From contig NZ_LMSE01000002.1 of NCBI RefSeq assembly GCF_001428065.1, positions 382,924 through 446,923 on the forward strand: DNA of 64,000 bases, read 5' to 3'. The position numbers and the translations under genes are program-made. Below the pieces are notes generated by a model. The model saw only the letters and a program-made list of their open reading frames with translations, was not told the DNA's origin and did no database searches. This stretch comes from Nostocoides sp. Soil756. GTDB lineage: Bacteria; Actinomycetota; Actinomycetes; Actinomycetales; Dermatophilaceae. Below are positions 17,231 to 24,966 of this stretch, in pieces (position 1 is the stretch's first letter; the number at the start of each line of letters is the position of its first letter).

Positions 17231-17354
17231 GCCGACAATCTATGGGGTCCGCGCGCCCGGGCCGGCATCGGACGGTGCACCCACGGCCCCGCTAGACTGG
17301 TCCGCCGGCGCGGTGCCGTCGCCCGCGTCGCCCCGTCAACGAGGAGTCCTGCCC
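17231..17354. promoter_or_regulatory. Divergent promoter region for epimerase and dehydrogenase
   Basis: On the minus strand TAGATT (17242-17237) is followed by six bases and the GTG of the epimerase, a leaderless arrangement. On the plus strand TAGACT (17293-17298) is a likely -10 element, giving a leader of roughly 50 bases with AGGAG (17342-17346) eight bases before the dehydrogenase GTG. -35 elements are weak on both sides. Shared control of the two sugar enzymes is likely. Confidence 0.5.
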
Positions 17355-18656
17355 GTGAAGATCGCCGTCGTCGCCCTGGGCAAGATCGGCCTGCCGCTGG
17401 CCGTCCAGTTCGCGAGCAAGGGGCACGACGTCGTCGGTGTCGATGTCAACCAGGCCCTGGTCGACGTCGTCAACGAGGGGCGCGAGCCGTTCCCGGGCGA
17501 GGCCGAGCTCGACGACCGGCTGCGCGAGCTCGTCCCGGCGGGCCGGCTGCGGGCCACCTCCGACTACGCGGAGGCCGTCCCGGGCGCCGACGCCGTGGTG
17601 GTGGTGGTGCCCCTCTTCGTCGACGACGCCACCTGGCAGCCGGACTTCGGCTGGATGGACTCCGCCACCCGCTCGATCGCCGAGCACCTGAGCCCCGGCA
17701 CCCTGGTCTCCTACGAGACCACCCTCCCCGTCGGCACCACGCGGACCCGGTGGACCCCGATGCTGGAGGAGGGCTCGGGGCTGGTCGAGGGCCGCGACTT
17801 CCACGTCGTGTTCTCGCCCGAGCGCGTCCTCACCGGCCGGGTCTTCGCCGACCTGCGCAAGTACCCCAAGCTCATCGGTGGGCTCAGTGCGGCCGGCGCA
17901 GAGAGGGCGCGCGCGTTCTACGAGGCCGTGCTCGACTTCGACGAGCGCCCTGACCTCGAGCGCGGCAACGGCGTCTGGGACCTCGGCTCGGCCGAGGCCT
18001 CCGAGCTGGCCAAGCTGGCCGAGACCACCTACCGCGACGTCAACATCGGCCTCGCCAACCAGTTCGCGCGCTTCGCCGAGCAGCACGGCATCGACGTCCG
18101 CCAGGTCATCGACGCCTCCAACTCCCAGCCCTACAGCCACATCCACAAGCCGGGCATCGCGGTGGGCGGGCACTGCATCCCGGTGTACCCGCGCCTGTAC
18201 CTGTTCAACGACCCCGACGCCACCGTCGTGCGAGCCGCCCGCGAGGCGAACATGGGGATGCCCGAGCACGCCACCCTCCTGCTCGAGGGGGCCTACGGCG
18301 ACCTGCGGGGGGCCCGGGTGGCCGTCCTCGGCGCCTCCTACCGAGGAGCGGTCAAGGAGACGGCGTTCTCGGGGGTGTTCCCCCTGGTCGACGCACTTCG
18401 CGCGCGGGGGGCCGAGGTCGCCGTCCACGACCCGATGTACTCCGACGCCGAGCTCGAGAGCTTCGGCTGGGCGCCCTACCACCTCGGGGACGCCGTCGAT
18501 GCTGCCGTCGTCCAGGCCGACCACGCCGAGTACGCAGGTCTGGGCTCGGCCGACCTGCCCGGGGTCCGCGCCCTGGTGGACGGGCGCGGCATCACCGACC
18601 CCGCACGTTTCGAGGGCGTGCCGCACCGGGTGATCGGGGTCGCGGTCGCCGGCTGA
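17355..18656 (+). CDS. UDP-sugar 6-dehydrogenase (WbpA/WecC-type)
   Basis: A 433-residue nucleotide-sugar dehydrogenase that oxidises C6 of a UDP-HexNAc to the uronic acid in two NAD-dependent steps. The Rossmann motif KIAVVALGKIGLPLAVQFAS starts the protein. VSYETTLPVGTTR and VVFSPERVLTGRVF are family blocks. ELAKLAETTYRDVNIGLANQ forms the dimer helix. The catalytic cysteine is in AVGGHCIPVYP near residue 271, and GASYRGAVKETAFS is in the C-terminal domain. These features place it in the UDP-GlcNAc/UDP-ManNAc branch rather than UDP-glucose dehydrogenases. With the epimerase, 3-dehydrogenase, aminotransferase and acetyltransferase nearby it completes a diacetamido-uronic acid pathway. Confidence 0.88.
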   Translation: MKIAVVALGKIGLPLAVQFASKGHDVVGVDVNQALVDVVNEGREPFPGEAELDDRLRELVPAGRLRATSDYAEAVPGADAVVVVVPLFVDDATWQPDFGWMDSATRSIAEHLSPGTLVSYETTLPVGTTRTRWTPMLEEGSGLVEGRDFHVVFSPERVLTGRVFADLRKYPKLIGGLSAAGAERARAFYEAVLDFDERPDLERGNGVWDLGSAEASELAKLAETTYRDVNIGLANQFARFAEQHGIDVRQVIDASNSQPYSHIHKPGIAVGGHCIPVYPRLYLFNDPDATVVRAAREANMGMPEHATLLLEGAYGDLRGARVAVLGASYRGAVKETAFSGVFPLVDALRARGAEVAVHDPMYSDAELESFGWAPYHLGDAVDAAVVQADHAEYAGLGSADLPGVRALVDGRGITDPARFEGVPHRVIGVAVAG

Positions 18657-18764
18657 GGACGACCTGACGGGCATGGAGGGGCGATTCTGGCGGTACGGGT
18701 GTGGCGCCAGGGAACCTGTGTGACACTGCTGTCTCCCTGACCCTGCCTCTCCTCTGGACCTGCC

Positions 18765-21110
18765 ATGCCCCGTACCCTGCGCGCCGTCGTCCCTCTCCTG
18801 CTCGCCGCCTCCGTGGCGTTGGTGGCCCCCGTCGTCACCAGCGCACCGTCGAGCGCCCGACCTCAGCCGCACCCGGTGGCCTCCTCCTTCCGTTCCACCG
18901 CCCTCACCGATCTGCCGTCGCCCAGCGCCCGGTCCCTCGGAGGCCGTGACGCCGCGCAGTCGGCGGTCGTCGAGCTGCAGGGGCGTCTGCACGTGGTCGG
19001 CCTCACCTGGCCCAGCGGCACGCTGACCCCCGACGACCGGGTCGAGATCCGCGAGCGCACCGACGGGGCCTGGGGCGTCTGGCAGGACCTCCCGCACGAG
19101 GACGACCACGGCCCCGACCCGGGCAGCGCGGAGGCCGCCCACGCCCGAGCGGGGAGCGACCCGTGGGTGAGCACGGCCGAGGCCGTGCAGGTGCGTGTGG
19201 TCGCCACCGGTCACCGCCTCGGGGCAGCCCCCCGGCTCGACGTCGTCGACCCCGGCACCTCGCCCGCCGACGCCCCGGCCGACGCCGCGGGCTCGGCGGC
19301 CGCCCAGGGCGTCAGGCCCACCATCTTCACGCGCGCCCAGTGGGGCGCCGACGAGAGCCTGCGCGGCTCGCGTCTGGACTTCGGCGTGGTCAAGGCTGCG
19401 GTGGTCCACCACACCGCCGGCTCCAACGACTACACGGCCGACGAGGTCCCCGCCATCATCCGCGGCATCTACCGCTACCACGTCACCGGCCACGGCTGGA
19501 GCGACATCGGCTACAACTTCCTCATCGACAAGTTCGGCCGCACCTGGGAGGGGCGCTACGGCGGGATGGACCAGCCGGTCGTCGGTGCGCACGCCCTGGG
19601 CGTGAACAGCCAGACCTACGGCGCGGCGATCATCGGTGACTTCACGTCCGTGGTTCCGCCGGCGGTGGTGCTGACCGCCCAGGCGAAGCTCGCGGCCTGG
19701 AAGCTCGGCCTCTCGCACGTCGACCCCTTGGCGGACACCACCCTGACCGGCTTCGGCACGTTCTCGACGATCAACGGGCACCGCGACACGTACCAGACCA
19801 GCTGTCCGGGGGCCCAGGTGTACTCGCGCCTCCCGACCATCCGGTCGCAGGCCCGTCAGTACCAGGGCACGATGTTCTACTCGCCGGCGCTGAAGACGTC
19901 CACCGTCGCCTACGGCGCGGCAGGTCCGTCGGTCACGGCTCGCTCCAGCACCGCGCTCACCTGGCGGATGACCGTCTACAGCGTGTGCCGCACCGAGCCG
20001 GTGGCGACCTCGTCGGGCACAGCGGCCGCCGGGGCCACCTTCACCGCCACCTGGAACGGGCGGCTCACGGGTGGATCCGCAGCTCCCCCGGGTGACTACC
20101 GCGTTGTGCTCAGCGCCTCGGACGGGTCCGGCGCTCTCGGAACCGCGGTCCCCGTGACCTACGGGTTCACGGTGGCCGGCGCCCCAGGCGCGCCGAAGGG
20201 GTTCTGCCCCCCGCGTCTCGCGGGAGCCAACCGCTTCGACGTCGCCGTCGCGACCGCGCGCGCCACCGACGCGGCGACCCGGACCGTGGTCCTGGTCAAC
20301 GGCCGCGAGAACGCCATGGGTGACGCCCTCGTCGCGGCCCCGTTGGCGCGACGCCTGGGTGCCGTCCTGCTCCTCACCGACGCCGCTGCGCTGACCCGCG
20401 CCACCGAGCAGGAGATCGTCCGCCGTGGTGCCGACCGGGTGCAGATCGTGGGTGGCGAGGGCTCCGTGAGCCAGGCGGTCGCCGACCGCCTGCGGGCCAT
20501 CGGGGTGGCCCGCGTCGACCGGATCGGGGGCCAGACCCGCTACGACGTCTCGGCGTCCGTGGCCCGGGCAGTCGCCGCCGGCTCGGCCACCCAGGCCTTC
20601 GTGGCCAGCGGCTCCTCGGCCGCGATGGCCGACGGGCTCGGGCTCTCGGGGCCCGCGACCACCCTCGGGCGCCCGATCCTGCTGGTCCGTGCCGACGAGG
20701 TCCCGGCCGCCACGGCCGCGGCTCTGAAGGACCTCGGCATCAGTCGTACCGTCGTCGCCGGCGGCCCGGCCAGCGTGTCGGACGCGGTGCTCGCGCAGCT
20801 CCCCTCGCCCACCCGGATCGGGGGCTCCGACCGCTTCGCCGTGTCGGCCGCCGTGGCCACCTGGGCCGCGGGCCACGGAGTGGACGCCGCGACCGCGCTG
20901 GTCTCCTCCGGTCGGAACGAGGCGCTGGCCGACACCCTCTCGGGCGGCCAGCTGGGCCGGATCACCCTGTACGTCCAGCCCGGTGGCGTCCCGCGTCCGG
21001 TGGCGTCGTGGCTCGACTCGACGACGCGGTTGAGCACGGTCACCGTCCTCGGCGGGACCGCCAGCGTCTCGCTCCTCACCGGCGGACGCGCCCAGCGGGC
21101 CGTGCTCTGA
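18765..21110 (+). CDS. Secreted N-acetylmuramoyl-L-alanine amidase with cell-wall-binding repeat 2 modules
   Basis: 781 residues with a signal peptide (RTLRAVVPLLLAASVALVAP, cleaved after about residue 30). A peptidoglycan-recognition/amidase-2 domain spans about 185-365. It has QWGADESLRG, the zinc histidine in VVHHTAGSNDY (near 216), WSDIGYNFLID, the second histidine in INGHRDTYQTSCPG (near 342) and the conserved cysteine five or more residues on. A beta-type linker follows. From about 485 to the end there are three cell-wall-binding repeat 2 units, recognisable by LAGANRFDVAVATA, RIGGQTRYDVSASVARAV and RIGGSDRFAVSAAVA, each paired with a VVGGxxSVS-type strand. It should cut the stem peptide from peptidoglycan outside the cell. 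The next gene's ATG overlaps its stop (TGATG). Confidence 0.9.
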   Translation: MPRTLRAVVPLLLAASVALVAPVVTSAPSSARPQPHPVASSFRSTALTDLPSPSARSLGGRDAAQSAVVELQGRLHVVGLTWPSGTLTPDDRVEIRERTDGAWGVWQDLPHEDDHGPDPGSAEAAHARAGSDPWVSTAEAVQVRVVATGHRLGAAPRLDVVDPGTSPADAPADAAGSAAAQGVRPTIFTRAQWGADESLRGSRLDFGVVKAAVVHHTAGSNDYTADEVPAIIRGIYRYHVTGHGWSDIGYNFLIDKFGRTWEGRYGGMDQPVVGAHALGVNSQTYGAAIIGDFTSVVPPAVVLTAQAKLAAWKLGLSHVDPLADTTLTGFGTFSTINGHRDTYQTSCPGAQVYSRLPTIRSQARQYQGTMFYSPALKTSTVAYGAAGPSVTARSSTALTWRMTVYSVCRTEPVATSSGTAAAGATFTATWNGRLTGGSAAPPGDYRVVLSASDGSGALGTAVPVTYGFTVAGAPGAPKGFCPPRLAGANRFDVAVATARATDAATRTVVLVNGRENAMGDALVAAPLARRLGAVLLLTDAAALTRATEQEIVRRGADRVQIVGGEGSVSQAVADRLRAIGVARVDRIGGQTRYDVSASVARAVAAGSATQAFVASGSSAAMADGLGLSGPATTLGRPILLVRADEVPAATAAALKDLGISRTVVAGGPASVSDAVLAQLPSPTRIGGSDRFAVSAAVATWAAGHGVDAATALVSSGRNEALADTLSGGQLGRITLYVQPGGVPRPVASWLDSTTRLSTVTVLGGTASVSLLTGGRAQRAVL

Positions 21111-23227
21111 TGGTGCGCCCCGCGCGTGGATGGCGGGTGCTCACGTCGGCCCTGCTCCTCGTCGGTGCCACGGCCGTGCTCGGCACGACCCCGGCCAGCG
21201 CCGCCGGGCCCGACTGGACGCTGCGCGGCTCCGGGTGGGGCCACGGCATCGGGATGAGCCAGTACGGCGCCTCCGAGATGGCCGACGACGGGTACACGGC
21301 GGCCGAGATCCTCGGCCACTACTACACCGGCACGACGTACGACGCGGTACCCGACGACGCGGTGGTCGCGGTCAACCTCGAAGGCGGGGTCACCTCGACC
21401 CGGCTCGAGACCTCGGCCCTGTCGGCCAGGGGAGGAGCGGTCCGCGTGACGGCGGGCGGCACCACGGGGGCCATGACGGGCGCGGTCGGCGCCGTGGTCA
21501 CGGTGACGCGCTCGGGCACATCAGTGCGTGCGGCGTGCTCGACGTGCACCCCCACCAGTGTCACCGGCACCTACGTCCAGGCCAACTGGAACGACGGCCG
21601 CACGCTGCTCTGGGTCGACGGCACGCCGTACGAGTCGGGGACCCTCGTCGTCTGGCCGTCGGAGTCGGACCCGACCCTCCAGGTCGTCAACAAGGTGCGG
21701 GTCCACGACGAGTACCTCGACCACCTCCGGGAGGTCCCGTGGTCGTGGTCGCCGGAGGCGCTCAAGGCCCAGGCCGCAGCGGCCCGCGGGTACGTGCTCG
21801 CGCAGGCGTACAAGAAGTCCTGCTACTGCCACGTCTACGACGACGCCCGCAGCCAGGTGTACGGCGGCCGCCCCACCACGTCCACCGACCTGTCCTACTG
21901 GCCGCGCTGGAAGGCGGCGGTACGCGCCACGGGGACGGCCGACACCGGCTACGTCGTGCGCTACGACGGCCGGATCATCAGCGCGTTCTACTCCTCGTCC
22001 AGCGGTGGCCGCACCCAGGCCAACGAGGACGTGTGGGGGGGCGACCCCATCCCGTACCTGCGCAGTGTCGACGACCCGTGGAGCCTGCGCGCGAGCAACC
22101 CGAACCGGCTCTGGAGCACCACGGTGAGCGGCGCACGCCTGGCCTCGGCCTTCGGTCTGCCCGACGTCGCCAGCCTCGACCTGAGCGCCCGCACCACGGG
22201 CGGCGGTGTCGACGTGGCCCGTGCGCGCTCGGCGTCGGGCGCCGTGGGCACCCTCGACGGGGAGCGCTTCCGCTCGGTGCTGGGGCTCAAGGGCACCACC
22301 GTGCGCCACGACGGCGACCGCATCGGCGGTGCCACGCGGTACGACGTGGCGGCGGCGGTGGCGGCCCGCATCCCGGTCACCGCGTCCGCGGCGGTGATCG
22401 CCAGCGGCGAGTCCGCGGCGGTCTTCGACGCGTCGGTCTCGGGCCCGCTGGCCGGCACGCTGCGAGGGCCCCTGCTGCTCACCACGGCGGCCGCCCTGCC
22501 GGCCGCGACCCGCGCCGAGCTCGACCGCCGTCGGGGGTCACTCACCGACGTGTACGTGGTGGGCGGCCCCGCGTCGGTCTCGGACGACGTCCTGGCCGGG
22601 CTGACCGCGCGCTACCCCGGGGTGACCGTGCACCGCCTCGGGGGTGCCGACCGGTACGCCGTCGCGGGGGCCGTGGCGCGCGAGATCCGCTCCCGCCGCG
22701 CGACGCCGACCGTGGTGGTCGCGTCGGGCACGGCCATCGCCGATGCGCTGGGCGCGTCGGGGCCGGCCGCCGCGCTGTACTACCCGATCCTGCTGACCTC
22801 GGCGTCCGGTGTTCCGGCCGCCACCCGCGCCGCGCTCGACGACACCGGTGCCACCATCGCGCACGTCGTGGGAGGGCCGGCCTCGGTCTCTCCCGCGGTG
22901 GAGACCGCCCTGGAAGCGCGGGGGATGACGGTGCGCCGACTCGGGGGCGCCGACCGCTACGAGGTCGCCGCGACCGTGGCCACCTACTACCGGCCCCGCT
23001 TCGCACTGCCCTCCGAGATCGTGATGACCTCCGGGGCGAACGAGGCACTGGCCGACTCGCTCGCCGCCGGCAGCCTCAAGCGACTGATGGTCCTCACGGC
23101 GCCCACCGGTGTCCCGGCCGCCACCCTCGAGGTGCTGCGAAGCACCCCGGAGCTGACGACGGTGACGGTGGTGGGGGGTCCGGCATCGGTCCCGGACGCC
23201 CGCCTGCAGCAGGCTCGCAACTCCTGA
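21110..23227 (+). CDS. Secreted SpoIID/LytB-domain protein with cell-wall-binding repeat 2 modules
   Basis: 705 residues with a signal peptide (RVLTSALLLVGATAVLGTTP). The SpoIID/LytB part spans about 30-390: SGWGHGIGMSQYGASEMADD at the front, EYLDHLREVPWSWSPEALKA, QAAAARGYVLAQAYK, and ISAFYSSSSGGRTQANEDVW, all family hallmarks. SpoIID relatives are lytic transglycosylases or activators of wall hydrolases. The C-terminal third has three repeat 2 units (RIGGATRYDVAAAVA, RLGGADRYAVAGAVA, RLGGADRYEVAATVA). It is translationally coupled to the amidase, so the two wall enzymes are made together and carry the same anchoring modules. Confidence 0.9.
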   Translation: MVRPARGWRVLTSALLLVGATAVLGTTPASAAGPDWTLRGSGWGHGIGMSQYGASEMADDGYTAAEILGHYYTGTTYDAVPDDAVVAVNLEGGVTSTRLETSALSARGGAVRVTAGGTTGAMTGAVGAVVTVTRSGTSVRAACSTCTPTSVTGTYVQANWNDGRTLLWVDGTPYESGTLVVWPSESDPTLQVVNKVRVHDEYLDHLREVPWSWSPEALKAQAAAARGYVLAQAYKKSCYCHVYDDARSQVYGGRPTTSTDLSYWPRWKAAVRATGTADTGYVVRYDGRIISAFYSSSSGGRTQANEDVWGGDPIPYLRSVDDPWSLRASNPNRLWSTTVSGARLASAFGLPDVASLDLSARTTGGGVDVARARSASGAVGTLDGERFRSVLGLKGTTVRHDGDRIGGATRYDVAAAVAARIPVTASAAVIASGESAAVFDASVSGPLAGTLRGPLLLTTAAALPAATRAELDRRRGSLTDVYVVGGPASVSDDVLAGLTARYPGVTVHRLGGADRYAVAGAVAREIRSRRATPTVVVASGTAIADALGASGPAAALYYPILLTSASGVPAATRAALDDTGATIAHVVGGPASVSPAVETALEARGMTVRRLGGADRYEVAATVATYYRPRFALPSEIVMTSGANEALADSLAAGSLKRLMVLTAPTGVPAATLEVLRSTPELTTVTVVGGPASVPDARLQQARNS

Positions 23228-23246
23228 CCGACCCGGCGAGCGTGCG

Positions 23247-23885
23247 TCAGGCGAGGTCGACGGTCAGCGGGGCGCCGGTGGCCTCGCGGACCTGCTCCTC
23301 GGTGACGTCGGGCGCCAGCTCGCGCAGGACCAACCCGGCGTCGGTGACGTCGATGACGGCGAGGTCGGTGATGATGCGCTGCACGACGGCCTTGCCGGTG
23401 AGCGGCAGCGAGCACTCCTGCACGATCTTGTGGCTGCCGTCCTTGGCCACGTGCTCCATCAGCACGATGACGTGCTTGGCCCCGTGGACCAGGTCCATCG
23501 CGCCGCCCATGCCCTTGACCATCTTGCCGGGGATCATCCAGTTGGCGATGTCGCCGGTCGCGGAGACCTGCATGGCGCCGAGGATGGCGGCGTCGACCTT
23601 GCCGCCGCGGATCATCCCGAAGGAGAGCGCGGAGTCGAAGTAGGAGGCGCCGCGGCGCACCGTGACGGTCTCCTTGCCGGCGTTGACCAGGTCGGGGTCG
23701 ACGGCGTCCTCGGGGGGGTAGGCGCCGACGCCGAGGATGCCGTTCTCGGACTGCAGGACGATCTCGACGTCGTCGGGCACGTAGTTGGGCACGAGGGTGG
23801 GCAGGCCGATGCCGAGGTTGACGTAGGAGCCGTCGTGGAGCTCGGCGGCGGCCCGGGCGGCCATCTGCGGGCGGGTCAGGGGCAT
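23247..23885 (-). CDS. scoB: 3-oxoacid CoA-transferase subunit B
   Basis: 212 residues. The catalytic glutamate is in [12 protein letters not shown] near residue 47, after [32 protein letters not shown] and [20 protein letters not shown] are family blocks. With subunit A it moves CoA from succinyl-CoA to acetoacetate or a related 3-oxoacid, in ketone-body or short-chain acid use. Its ATG starts one base after the stop of the A-subunit gene, as is usual for this pair. The genes have no evident tie to the wall genes around them. Confidence 0.92.
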   Translation of the reverse strand: MPLTRPQMAARAAAELHDGSYVNLGIGLPTLVPNYVPDDVEIVLQSENGILGVGAYPPEDAVDPDLVNAGKETVTVRRGASYFDSALSFGMIRGGKVDAAILGAMQVSATGDIANWMIPGKMVKGMGGAMDLVHGAKHVIVLMEHVAKDGSHKIVQECSLPLTGKAVVQRIITDLAVIDVTDAGLVLRELAPDVTEEQVREATGAPLTVDLA

Positions 23886-23886
23886 G

Positions 23887-24675
23887 TCAGGCCTCCGGGG
23901 TCTCGGTCGCGGCGGTGACGGTGCGCTTCTCGATGCGCTTGTCGGCGGCCTGCTCCGGGGTGAGCGCGAGGACGCGGTGGACGTAGATGCCCGGGAGGTG
24001 GACCTCCTGCGGGTCGATCTCGCCGGGCTCGACGAGCTGCTCGACCTCCGCGATGGTGACCTTCCCCGCCATGGCGGCCAGGGGGTTGAAGTTGCGGCTC
24101 GACTTGTTGAAGACGAGGTTGCCGTGGCGGTCGCCCTTCCAGGCGCGCACCAGGCCGAAGTCGGCGACGATCGCGTGCTCGAGCACGTACTCGCGCTCAC
24201 GGCCGTCGACGGTGAAGACCCGCACCTCCTTGGCGGGGGAGGAGACCGCCACGCCGCCGTGGCCGTCGTAGCGCCACGGGAGGCCGCCGTCGGCGACCTG
24301 GCTGCCGACGCCGGTGGGGGTGTAGAACGCGGGGATGCCGCTGCCCCCGGCGCGCATCCGCTCGGCGAGCGTGCCCTGGGGGGTCAGCTCGACCTCGAGC
24401 TCACCCTCGAGGAACTGGCGGGCGAACTCCTTGTTCTCACCGACGTAGCTGGCGACCATCCGGCGGATCTGCTTGTTCTGCAGCAGGATGCCCAGCCCCC
24501 AGTCGTCGACCCCGCAGTTGTTCGAGAACGCCTCGAGGTCGCGGACGCCGGCGCGGTGCAACTCGGCGATGAGGACGGAGGGGACGCCGACGAGCCCGAA
24601 ACCCCCGACGGCCAGGCTGGCCCCGTCGGTGATCCCGGCCACGGCCTCGGCGGGAGTGGAGACGACTTTGTCCAT
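23887..24675 (-). CDS. scoA: 3-oxoacid CoA-transferase subunit A
   Basis: 262 residues. [20 protein letters not shown] and [20 protein letters not shown] form the CoA-binding start. [34 protein letters not shown] and [17 protein letters not shown] are typical of the alpha subunit. [20 protein letters not shown] is near the end. The ATG at 24675 gives the usual length. It is divergent from the peptidoglycan-binding exoprotein gene, with about 290 bases between them. Confidence 0.92.
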   Translation of the reverse strand: MDKVVSTPAEAVAGITDGASLAVGGFGLVGVPSVLIAELHRAGVRDLEAFSNNCGVDDWGLGILLQNKQIRRMVASYVGENKEFARQFLEGELEVELTPQGTLAERMRAGGSGIPAFYTPTGVGSQVADGGLPWRYDGHGGVAVSSPAKEVRVFTVDGREREYVLEHAIVADFGLVRAWKGDRHGNLVFNKSSRNFNPLAAMAGKVTIAEVEQLVEPGEIDPQEVHLPGIYVHRVLALTPEQAADKRIEKRTVTAATETPEA

Positions 24676-24791
24676 ACAAGACACCCTAGCGCCCGGGGCT
24701 CGCCGGGGCCGCAGGGGTTCGGGCCGCCGGGAGGGCCGATGATCCGCCCGGGAAGGCCCTGTTCGGCCGCAGGATCTTCGCGCGGGAGGCG

Positions 24792-24819
24792 TTGTCCGCG
24801 AAGTACATCCCTGTAATTC
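24792..24819 (+). promoter_or_regulatory. Promoter for the peptidoglycan-binding exoprotein
   Basis: TTGTCC (24792-24797) and TAATTC (24814-24819) are spaced by 16 bases and fit a primary-sigma promoter. It would give a leader of about 140 bases before the gene, long for this genome, where several genes look leaderless. Confidence 0.5.
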
Positions 24820-24917
24820 GCCCGAACCAGTTGCAGAGGCCGGTGGCAGGTGAGAGAACTGTGGTGCTCGTAGGTCTGGCGTGACGGATGTGACGTCCGG
24901 GACGACGACCTTCGGGC

Positions 24918-24949
24918 GCGCCCGGTCCCCTGCCCCGGGCGCCATTTTT
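24918..24949 (+). terminator. Intrinsic terminator or attenuator inside the exoprotein leader
   Basis: GCGCCCGG (24918-24925) pairs with CCGGGCGC (24935-24942), followed by five Ts at 24945-24949. It lies just before the ribosome site and start codon of the downstream gene, not after any gene on this strand. An upstream CCGGG (24897-24901) could pair with the CCCGG of the left arm and prevent the hairpin. The layout is that of a transcription attenuator. No known riboswitch consensus was recognised. Confidence 0.55.
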
Positions 24950-24966
24950 CGTCGATGGAGCATCAC

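Noticed and set aside
17292-20876. An 1194-codon minus-strand open frame
   Set aside because: It lies antisense to the dehydrogenase and amidase genes, whose motifs are intact on the plus strand. Its translation is low-complexity Arg/Gly/Pro-rich.
24792-24966. ydaO (c-di-AMP) riboswitch before the peptidoglycan-binding gene
   Set aside because: The conserved ydaO core, including the GACAGCTAACC-like segment, could not be found. Only an unassigned attenuator-like hairpin is supported.
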